Of a stretch of DNA of 64,000 bases, positions 12,232 to 24,200 are shown one piece after another. The notes under the pieces are model-generated. The model saw only the letters and a program-made list of their open reading frames with translations, did not search any database and was not told where the DNA came from. Source of the DNA: Dendrolimus kikuchii (lineage: Eukaryota > Arthropoda > Insecta > Lepidoptera > Lasiocampidae); assembly GCA_019925095.2 (NCBI GenBank), contig CM034389.1, positions 25,532,935 to 25,596,934 of the forward strand, in the 5' to 3' direction. Position numbers and translations under genes: made by a program. How positions within the stretch are numbered: the first letter of the stretch is position 1; every line of letters begins with the position of its first letter.

Positions 12232-15200
12232 GCTGGTATATGTATATAATAAAAAATAGTAAGAGAAATTCTCAGACTTTAAAAATTCTACAGAAAAACA
12301 AATAATCGCTGACAAAATAGAAGGAAAAAGATCTTGAGGCCATAGTCCGATGCATTGGTTCAGCCAGATCTGAACCACATTCAACTACTCCATACAGGAC
12401 ACACTGCATATTGGTGAAAAATAGTGCAAGAAAAATTAATGAAGAACATTGAAAAATAGGTGGAAAGGTCACAACCCTCAGAAATGAGGCATACAACACA
12501 AGGAGGAGCCTAAAATCTAGAAATCCTACCTCTTTCTCTCCGCGGTGCTAATCAACAGGAAGCGGGATGTTCTGTTCGCCCCTCCGTAGCTGCGGTAGTT
12601 CGGCGCGGGGTGGAACTCGGTGGAATCCAACGTGACTATCTTCGCACAATTATTAGGTACATTCTCCTCGCTGTCTGATAACCGGACCGCGTCGTCTAAA
12701 GGGCGAAAAAAACATTTACAATAATAAGTCTTTTCTTTCTTTTTATGTTTACCTCTTACCCATTTCAATCTTCTATCTTCTTTATACATAAAAATGAATG
12801 TTTGCCTGTATGTCCTTTATAGAATCGTAAACTAAACATTTGATCATGTGATGATCCTTAGCAAAATTGTTGTGCATGAGCCAAAGAATGTTTCTGAGTT
12901 GGTTTACAATTCGACCCGGTAGGTGGCGCTGCTGTCGGTATATCGACTGAAGCTTTTCCGGGCAGGACGACGTCTGCCGGGACATCTAGTATATATATAA
13001 AAATGAATCGTAGAAATGTATGTATGCGCATAACTTGAGAACCTCTTTACTGATTTATTTATTTTTTTTTTTATTGCAGGAGATCAGCATACAGGCAGAC
13101 GGCCCACTTGATGAAAAGCGGTCACCATCGCCTATGGACATTTGCAACAGCAAAGTTGCTACAAATGCGCTACTGCTCTCTTAAGGGAAACTGGAACCTG
13201 GACACTAATGTCGGAACACAATTCAAGGTTGTTATGGCGACATACTTTAGACCAGGGGTGGTAGCCATCCAGTCGCGCAAATGCCCTACCACCTGGGTTG
13301 TTAAGTCGCATCTTACGACAGGCCGCCCGGCCGCAGGAAATTGTATTCTTTCTCCGTTCCTGCACGGGTAAAATCGGATTTTGATGATTTTTGTGTGTTT
13401 TTGAGTGGGTCTCCGGATGGTTTAGATTCAAAATTGAAACCAGTAGGATGCAATAGAATCGGGTCCTAGATTTTTATTTTTTCAGGGCAGGACAACGTCT
13501 GCCGGGACGGCTAGTATTATATAAAATTATTAGAGCTAGGCATGTTGCTGAAGAATTTCTTGCGCCGCTTCTTTTCTTCAAGCCACAAACTGTTGCGAAG
13601 CGGTGCTAAATTAGATTAGGCTCCCATATAGTTAATAATAACCATAAACAAAATTGAAATAAACAAGTAGGCGGTAGGCTAAATAAAACTTTAACAACAC
13701 TCATTGACACTTGACATCTTTGTCTTCCGTGATCACGTCTATTGAAAAGTAGCCGAAACGTCGGAACAATAAAAATAAAATAAATTACCGCGCTTAAAAC
13801 CGTTAAAACGTATTTTTTTTATACAATAGTAAGTACATTTTTACACAACTTATAATTCCGATCGGCAGTTTTTGTTTGAGGAGAAAAGTGATAAAAAAAG
13901 TGTAATAATCAATATTGAACTTTATACGCAAGCGAATATGGCACGTTGTTGCTTGCTATGCATTCTTAGCTCTGGTACGCTTACACGATTCGTACACTGT
14001 CGCGCGCTAATAAAATTGGTCTACTGCGCAGGTATATAGCGAGGACTTATTAATTGTGTAAAACTGTACCTAAATGTTGTAAATTGTATGTTAGATATTT
14101 TTGAATGTATTACAATTATGTAATATAATTTTTTTAGTGTGACTAGAATTCAGTAAAAAGAAAATATGTGGCCATCCCTGGTATAAGAAGTAAATATAAA
14201 TACACTAAGTTTCGTATTTTCTATCAAATACACATTTTTATATTAACCTTGTATAAGGGCCAAATTTAAATTTATTTTTTTCCACAAGCTACCAGCTGCC
14301 ATCAAAAATGCCGCGCCAAAACCAAGAGAATTGTATCGTCTGTTTTATTCTAATAAAAAATCTATAAAGTTAGAGGGAGAAAACATCAGTTCAACGTTCA
14401 TTTCAATTATCTGTATTTGACCACAAAGTGGGACTTCCCAATGAACCGTGTGTGACAGTTTCGGAAACAAATTTGTGGTGGTTCCGTCTTACACGTTAAT
14501 GGCTTTAAGTCGCACAACATGACGCATACTATGAAACATAGGGATACATGTACTTACTACAACAGAAATCAAACCCGAATGTAATTCTGAATCTTATTTA
14601 TAATTTATGGTGCAAAATTTAAAAATCCATTACTTGATGTTTATTGATCAAATACTCACCATGGTTAGGCACCAGCAATATCCTTTCCATGGCAACATTG
14701 TCAATCAAAAAGTTGGCAACAACAGGGTCTGAGACGTCAATAGAGTCCAAGGCTGAGAGAAATCCTTTTGCGTGCACCTTGTTGCGTCGAACGTCGTGTT
14801 GCTTCGACAAAAATTTACTACACGTCACACTGGGTTTCGCTGCGTTACCGTAAACCTATTAATTCAATGATTATTATCTGTTAAATACGTTAGACTCATT
14901 AATAGATACATAACCGAGTAGTTGCAGTTTAAAATCAAGTAAAATTATAATGAACTAGCTGCGCCCGCGGTTTCACCCTCGTGGTAAATGGAAAATCTTT
15001 ATATTTTGGATAATTCACACTATATCTCAATAAATTATAGCCTATGTGTTATTTTATTGTGTAAGTTATATTAAAGTAAAGTTTCATCAAAATCCGTTCA
15101 GTAGTTTTTGCGTGAAAGAGTAACAAACATACATCCATACATACATTCTTACAAACTTTCGCGTTTATAATATTTATAGGATAGGATAGGATTATAAGAT

Positions 15201-18200
15201 ATAGGATTTGCAGATCCTGCATATAAGTATCTAACAGAGTAATTTGACATTAAAGTCATCTTTGGAAAAGTTTACAAGTGAATGTTATAAAAATTCTAGG
15301 GACAAACTGAAATCGGTGAATTTTATATAAGTTTTAAAACACCAAATATAGAAAAAGAAAGAACATACAATTTAGATCTTATAATCTGGCACTAATAGGC
15401 AAAGTACAACTGCCAAATTTTGACATTTGTAAAAAAAAAATATTTTCTATTTAGTATCTACTTACTTGCTTGTTTATAATAGTTATATGAGATTTATAGG
15501 CTTTTTAAAAAGTGATTTTTATAATTGCATTTATGAATAACAGCTCTTTTTATTTTTTAACGAGTCTATAAACCTCGTGTAACTATTATGAATAATGAGT
15601 TTAGATGTTGTGAAGGGATCAATAATACTATGATGTTCTAGCAATAATCAAAGTTTAAATTAACTATTATAAATCATATTTAATTCCAGTGTAAATCATT
15701 GCTCATGTTTTATAAATTGTACTCAATACATTTAGCTGAAATAAGTTATCTCCCGGGATTTATTTTTGTATAAGAACTATATACAACCCGCAAGAGTTAA
15801 CTTGAGACTTCGCTCGGATGACGTAAGCGCGAGGTACTGACGCGTCGATGGCGAGAGCGTTAAGAATGCGGGGGTCTCAAGTTAACTCTTGTGAATAATA
15901 CACATAAAGCGCAATAATAAGTGTGGTAACATTTTAAAATTAAATTTAATCTACCAACCACAAACATAATTATCATCATTACCATGTCATTTCTAGTTAG
16001 AAAAATGATGAAATTGATTTTGATTAAATCCTAAATTTGTAATAGAGTCTGTAGAATTGGAATGATGAAGCTGTTTAAACCACTCACCTGGCCCATAATT
16101 TCAAAAAGTTTCCGCGAATCCTCCGGTGTGTTAACACAAAATGACTTTATGGACCCACCGATTATATGCTCTAGGGCACCGCCCCATTTCCTCTCTTTTA
16201 CTTTTATATATGCACCTAGAAATAAAGTATTAAGGCTATCATACTATTCAGTGAACTCATTTAATTAATTTGACCGCTGAACCTCCATGCGAATTGACAC
16301 TTATGATCTTCTAAACAAAAAGAAAACATCCCTTGAACTTAAACAGAACCCTGCCCTAGCTTTTGTGCCATATTTCTCTCTCCATCTCTAGGTTGTTTGG
16401 AAGTGATCACTGTTAGCCGTAAAGCCGCCATTTTCTACTAATTCTAAGCTATTTTTAACCGACTTCCAATAGGAAAAGATTATTAATTCAACTGTACATT
16501 TTTTCACTATGTTTATTACACAATTTCTCTGTCAATTGTGGACCGATTTTCAGATTATTTTTCTTTATCCAAAAAAGTATACTACTGAGGTCGTCCCTTT
16601 GTCACGAATTCAGGATATGATGAGTGGATCCCAAGGAAATCGAGAGCAACCCATCTTGAAGAGCACCGAACGCCTACACTCTACGAAAGGGAAACTTGTA
16701 TACGCGTGTCACTAGTTCAATTTCTACAGGCACTTAAAACATTTCTAACTGAATAGCTTCAAGCAACTAAAAAGTACATTTTTTTTAACAAAAACAAAAC
16801 CGACTACAAACTAAAAAAGTAAAAACTAAATATTTTCTACAACATCTTAACACCGGCTTCAAGTAAAATATAAAAAAGAACAACAAAATTGCTAAATACA
16901 CCGACTTCAAGATGTTGTAGCAAATATTTATTTTGTTAACTCCTGCCAGCTGTCATCAAAATTGCCGCGCCAAAACCAAGAGAATTATATGGTCTCTTTT
17001 ATTCTTATACAAATTCTATGTAGTTAGAGGGAGAAAGCATCAATACAACGTTCGTTTCAATAATCTGTATTTGTCCACAAATTTGTGGTGCTTCCCAATT
17101 GTGTGACAGTTCGAGAACAAATTTGTGGTGGTTCCGTCTTAAAGGTTAAAAAAATAATTGTGTATCGTTTCATTAATATTATTGTACAATAGAGTATTTT
17201 CTATTCTAAACTCACCGACGGGTCCTTTTGGGGGTGCACTGAACTCGCCCCTCGCCACCGCCTGCGAGACTCGCTGGCACAGCTCCACCATGTTATTGCC
17301 GTACACCGCCAGTGAGTCGTTGCCGCGTGACTCCAGCTCGCGCAGCTGTTGCTTCAGTTGCCCTTATGACCAATAATCCTTATTATTATTATTATTGACC
17401 TCCTGGAGGTGCTGAGCTGGCTGGTGTAACCACTCTTCCGACCTCGCACGCAAGAGAGAAGAACGACCAGAAAGCAGAAGAGAAGATGTGTATACAATGG
17501 ACAATAGATAGACCCTACCCTAATCCATATATTTTATCCGTGCAGGAACGGAGAAAGAATACAATTTCCTGCGGCCGGGCGGCCTGTCGTAAGAGGCGAC
17601 AAAATAACCTACAGCCAGGTGGTAGGGCATTCGCCCGTCTGGATGGCTACCACCCCTGGTCTACAGTATGCCATAGCAACCATGTGTTGGATTCCGGTAT
17701 TAGTGGCCAGGTTCCAGTCTCCCTTAAGAGAGCAGCAGCGCATTTGTAGCACCTTTGGTGTTACAAATGCCTGTAGGCGATGGTAGCCGCTTTCTATCAG
17801 GTGGTCCGTCTGCCTGTCTGCTAAACTCATGCAATAAAAATAAAAAATAAATCCAACAGTTTATTTTATTCTTGAAAGGCCATTCTTTGAACAGTTTGTG
17901 ATGCCCTTAGTGTTCCCAATTCGATTTTATATAAAAATCGAGTTTCTCTGTCAATAAATTTTAATCAATCACCCATAATTCATCTGCTAAAAATATTGTG
18001 TTGCATAATAAATAAGTGAATAATCCATATTTACCCAATGTTTATACTTAAAAGTGAATTAAAAGCAAGTGTATCACTTTTTAAATCTAAATAAATCCTC
18101 TATTGTTGCTTTTAATTTTCATTTCGAAACAATTAATTACTATTAAATTTAGATATGTTGACGATAGAATGTCTCTCTATGTATTAGATGTCTCCCAGAA

Positions 18201-21200
18201 CGGCACTGCTATGTCGCTTGAAACAATGAAGTATGACAATTGTGACATGTGACATTAACTATCATAAATGTACAACTTGATAGGCGTGCAAACATCAAAA
18301 GTAAAATAAATCGTTGGACACTGTATAGTTTTTTTTTTAATTATTATTAACATCTCTACGGATTCGAGTTCCGTACCTTTTTTTACTACTTAATTTCTAT
18401 GAAAAATTTTAGAGTCCATACACGCTTATTGTTTACTTTTGTTACTGTGTGTGACATTAATTTAGTGATTTATATGTTATGGTGTACCTTAAGATTAACT
18501 TATTATATTAATTTATCCTATTTTTAATACTAAACTTATACTAATGTAATGTACTGTATAGTGATTGTAAAATGAACTCTCTGGCATTTCATGCATGCAT
18601 AACTTTTAATGCTTGTACAAAACTGAGCAGGCTGGGATGATTTGTAAGATAATTAACATGTATGAGATGATATAAAAGTCTCCGATTTGATTTGTTTAGC
18701 AACTTACTAAGCGAGTCTCGGCTCTTCTGCGCGCGAGCTGCGGCCTGGTCGGCCTGCGCCTGCGCGTGCGCAACATTGGCCCGCGCCTGCTGCGCGTCGT
18801 TCTGCGCGGTCTCGTAGCGGGCGCGGGCGGCCTCCGCGGACGCAGCGGCCGCGGACGCCGTCGCCTCCAGTTGGGCGCGGCGGGATGTTACGCTGCCAGA
18901 ACTACGGCGAGAGGCAAATTTCAATTATTTTAGATATTTAATATTTTTTAAGTTCAAGTTTGATCGACATTGCACCTGATGATGGAAATACACTCTAAGA
19001 TGGATCATGCTTACCTTAAAGATACCTGTTCATGCGAGACTTGGAAGAGACTTAATTATATCTTTCAGGAAAAACAGACGACAGTAAAGTAAAAGTAGTT
19101 CCACTACATACTAGTGGTATGTATTATATAAGTGGAAATGATGCTTTGTCCGCTTGGCTGGTATTTCCACCATATACCGATCATGTGGGCATGTTTATTC
19201 TGTTCTTGAATTATTTCTGTTAAAAGAACTGAGTTTTTGGTGGAAACTGAAAGAAGCTGTTGTGCTGTACAGTTTTAATTTCTAAAAATGAGTAAAATTA
19301 TTCTAAAATGAACAGTAGTTGCAGGATATTGATAGTTTTTAAGTAGTAATTATGTCTTTTTGTGAGAAATGTGGACTGTATAATCAAATGTGGCCTTTCG
19401 AGTTGTCACTAGAACTCCATTGAATGGCTTCAAGAAAATGAAGAAACTATATTGTAATCTAAGAGCTGGCTTAAAGGCCTAGCTGCAAGCCATAAACCTA
19501 AATAAATAAAAATATAAACGAACTTTTGAAAACGTGACTTCGGCAGAATTTATAACAGAATCTTATGTAAGTGAAGTCGTGAGGAAAAGACTCAGTGGAT
19601 TAAAACCGACAATTTTACTACAAAATAAAATTTTGAACCTAATCACTTCATACCTAAAATAATTTTTAACACACTCAACATTTATATGTCATGGCAAGTT
19701 TTGAGCATGATATGAGAAAATGATTTACGCCAAGACATTTTATGTTCCTTAATTAAAATACTTAATTATTATTTTATATATAACCATCGCAAAATAAGCC
19801 ATGATATAATACTCCATGTCATAGAAAACGTATTTTAAAAGTAAACCACTCAAATCTATTAATTTTATAGCCAACATTCATGTAGGTATTCTTACTTTGG
19901 ATAAATTAATTTTTAAAGTGTATACTCTGTGGAATGTTTTGATGTGATTATATAAATAAACATACTCAATATTATGTATTTCCCTTTCCAAGTCTGCGAC
20001 TTTTCTCTGCTCCCTCTTATAATGCTCCTGGTGCTTAGCCAACGACTGCTGTGCACTCCGAGAGGTGCCTTGCACTTCGCGCACCTCCGACTCTAGATCC
20101 CGTAACTCTTGTTCAAGAGCCGTTTTTTCAAGACATTTTTCGTCCAATTGTGTTTTTAAAACACTATTAGAAAAAAAAATGTTAATATGACAATTATGGA
20201 TTTTTATAACGTTTTTTTAAATAAAGAAACTAGATCGACATTTGCAAGTGTCAAATGTGTCAAAATGCATACAGATTTGTTATACAATGTGATGATAATA
20301 AAATGAACATTTTTTTTTATTATATGAAAGTTAGCAAGTTCGTTGTAGTATTTTCTATCTATCAATTATAAATAAAATACAACACTAAAGGCCGATTTTT
20401 CAATAGTCAGATAAAAGTTATCAGTTGAACAAGTGATAACCTGAGTGAATTCAAAAGTGAAAGCATGCAACTGTTCTACACATGCAAGTACCAGTTTTAA
20501 TTTTTGCATGTTATACTTTATTCTATGAATAACTTTTATATGGTGATTGAAAAGTTGGCCCTAAGTCAGGTAAGCTTTTCTATTATATCTAAGTAAGATA
20601 CTAACTGGGCATATGCTCAGGAGCAAGTTCCTAAAGTAGAGCAAACTAGTAACCCACTGTCATCTAAGGGCTTGGTAAAAGGAGTGTGGGATGGCAGATC
20701 AAACACTGGGAGGATGAGATCAGGCTTGCTGCTGGACCCTACTGGCGATGTACTGCCTTAGACAGACAGCACTGACATGGGGTGCGGTATAGATATATGG
20801 CACATTTATTTATTTATTGTTTGAGATATAAAGTTAACTTTGGGTGGTTATAAAAGAAATAACCACGAAGGCTAAGGCCTTAGTCTTCTAACCTATATTA
20901 AAAAAGTTCAGATCTGTTCATAATAAATGTGCCATATAACTATACCCCACACCTGGCATTAGCTGGAAGAGGCCTTTGCCAGGAGGCACTCTGAGAAGAT
21001 ATGCCTGATCTAGGAGAAACATTGGCAAATGACCTCGTCTCAGATATGAGGCTATATTATTATAAGATACTAACTAAATGTATGTGTAGAAACCCAATAG
21101 AAACATAAACTTAAGTATATGTGTAGTTTGGCATGTTCTCTAGTTTCTAAATCTTTACAAGATCATACTCACTCGATAACTCCATTCTGGCTACCAAAAT

Positions 21201-24200
21201 GTTCCTCCATTTTGCTCAATTTCTCAGCCAGCTTTTCCATCTTGGCCTTCTGCTTATCATATTGACTTTGAATTGAGTTGGTGTTTCTCTCCAAATCTGC
21301 AATCTCACTCCAATAGTACTCATTCTGTAGAGCTTTCTTTTGATTTTCTATTTCATCTCGTGATTGCAATTGTTCATAACTGGTTTTCCATTTTTTGTAC
21401 TCCTTTTCTAACTCTAAAGATGCCTACAAAACAAAATTATTGGCTTTCTACATTTAAAATAAACTATTATTTTTATATATTAAGGTACTAAAGCCAATAT
21501 GAACATATGGAATCCAAATCTGGGGTAGTGCAAGCAACTCAAACATTTCTATCGTCCAAAGACTCCAAAATGTTATTCTTCATACTATCTCAGGAGTACC
21601 CTGGTATGTAAGAAACAGCGAGATACATGAACATCTCGTAGTGAAAACAGCAAAGAAACAAATATGTGAACTCTCAAAAAGCTACCAATGTCAATTGGCT
21701 CTGCGTATAAATAAATTGGCAGCCAACTTAATGCAGCATATATATCCATCTCGCCTGAAGAGGCATGATATTTAAAGGCTACAAGAGAGGACTTAGTTCT
21801 ACATAAAACAAAGAGTAGTGTTCTCAATGGAGAACACACCCATTAATAAAAAATAAAAAAGCACAAGCCATCCATTTAAAGTCAGGTTGCGACTAATTGT
21901 TGATATATCGAAAGGTTTTTTTTTTAAATATTATATTAAGTTATATCAGAGTTGAACAGTGTGGGAGGACAGAGAAAAAGCACGCAATTAACCTTGGAGA
22001 TATTTCTAGATATCTCTTACACTATTATATTTAAAGTCCTGCTTCCTAAAGGAAAAAGTGGGACCCTTGTCTTCTCACTTCACTGTCTATCTGTTTGTGT
22101 ATGTATAAAAATGTAGTATCAAATAAAAATTCATATAAGAAATTTAAACAAAAACCTAAATTGTAGGTATATAGATAGGTTTTGACCTCCAGTGCCACAT
22201 TTAAAATAATAGTGCAGGCCCATGCATTGATAGCGGCTGTTGTGTATTAGGGCCCAGCCGCAGACTCAGCCTTAGTGACAGTGACACAAAATGTTTGGAA
22301 GTTATGTGTATGAGTCTGTAATACTTCATACATCTTAATATGTAGTTCAGTGACAAATCTGTAGCCAAGCCATAAGACCAAGCTCTTAAATGTTGATAAT
22401 TATACTGAATAAGACTTTTTCATATACATATTGTATTTTACAGAGAAACAGTTAACACATTTGATTTAAAAGTTGCTTATTCGTATTATATAACACTTAA
22501 ATAATTAACTTACTTCAGTTTTCTTCTTCCATAAAGCATTAGCTTTATTACAATTCTCAAGTGCCCTTACATAATTAGTTTCTGTTTGATCTAAATTTGT
22601 TGCTTTTCTGTATAACAAGTATTTCTTTCTGGCATCAGAGGCATGGAAACTTCTTGCATCATCTTGATTCAGAACTGATATTGGGTTATCAACTTGAATA
22701 TCATGAGCTAGAATAACAGCATTCACTTCTTCAAATTTTGTTGATATCACTTCACCTGTGAAATATATTATAATCATATTAGATATTAATAATACCTGTA
22801 TCGGTGTTCTTCTAGTTCTATGTGTCTTGGGATCAGGCCTCTTCAATTAAGCACAGGAATTTTTAAATCTCATTTATTATATTATTACAACTTCAAATTA
22901 TATGAGGTGACAAGGCGGGTGTGAGTAAGCGACTGGCTCGTGTCGACTAAACCCCATATAGATTTCTACTTTTTCCTGAATCAGCAATTCCAGTCGCTAC
23001 ACCTGAGATAATTAAATTGTGATTATGGTTTGTTAAATTGAAGATCCAGAACTATTAAAACCTTAAATATTATTCTCAGAGTACTTCAAAATATTGTATT
23101 CATTTATTTTCCTTTATTGCTGATGATTATAGACTTAATCTAAACTATATTTCTTTTCTATACATTATTTTAATATAATCAGTGCGTCTTTTGACTTATA
23201 GGCCTACTCCAACATTATTCAGCCACTTTTTGTCCTTGCTATCATACTCCATGTAACTCCTGCTAATTCTCTTATGTCATCTTCCTATCTTCTGTGTTGC
23301 TATCCTCTCCTCCTCTTTCCATCGATGAGTTGCCATTCTGTGAGTATTTTGGTCCATTTTTTCTTTACTCTCTCTTGTCATTATTTAAAATATACATAAG
23401 AATAAATATCATAAACTTCAAGGACATTTTTAACACATTAGAATTTCCCAAACTTTGCTTTTTATAGACCACACATTCTCTACATAGATATCTGTCCAGA
23501 ACAAAGATTAATTTGGCATCTTAAATCATAATATTTTCATGATATTCATTGATTGTCATAAAAACAATTATGAAAAAAAAAGATAGTCTCATAGATTACT
23601 TTCTTAATCACCAATACAAATCTAGTCAAAATCTTATGCTTCTATTCTATATATATTTTAACACTTATGTTCTATTTTCTGTTTTCCTTAGCATACATCA
23701 GAAAAGTCATAATGTTGTTTTTTTAACACAGAAACCTCTATAAGGTATCGACTTATTAAATATATGCTATTTACTAATTAAATGTACTCCAATTTATGTT
23801 ATGCAATAACAATAATCCTAATCAAATTAAAATTAAGCCCAATATGTTAAGTACAATAAATATTGCTATATTTATGTTGAAATTTAATAATTTAATATAC
23901 ATACCTGTAGCAGACTTGACCTTATAACTAGAACCCCCAGAAGCATTAATATTTCTAACAATTGTGATGTAGTCTCCATAGATGTTATGTTTGTATGCTC
24001 TTGGGCTATTATTTTTAATTTTAATACTTATTGATGCAGAATTAGCACCTTTTTTAATAAAGGCTGGAATAAGAAAATTTAAAGAGCATAATGGTATTGA
24101 TAGTTTTTGAGTAGTAATTTTACACAAATACAACTACATTATTATATGAAGACTTTTACATCAGAATTGGCTATATGGACTAAAGATTCCTTTGCATGCC

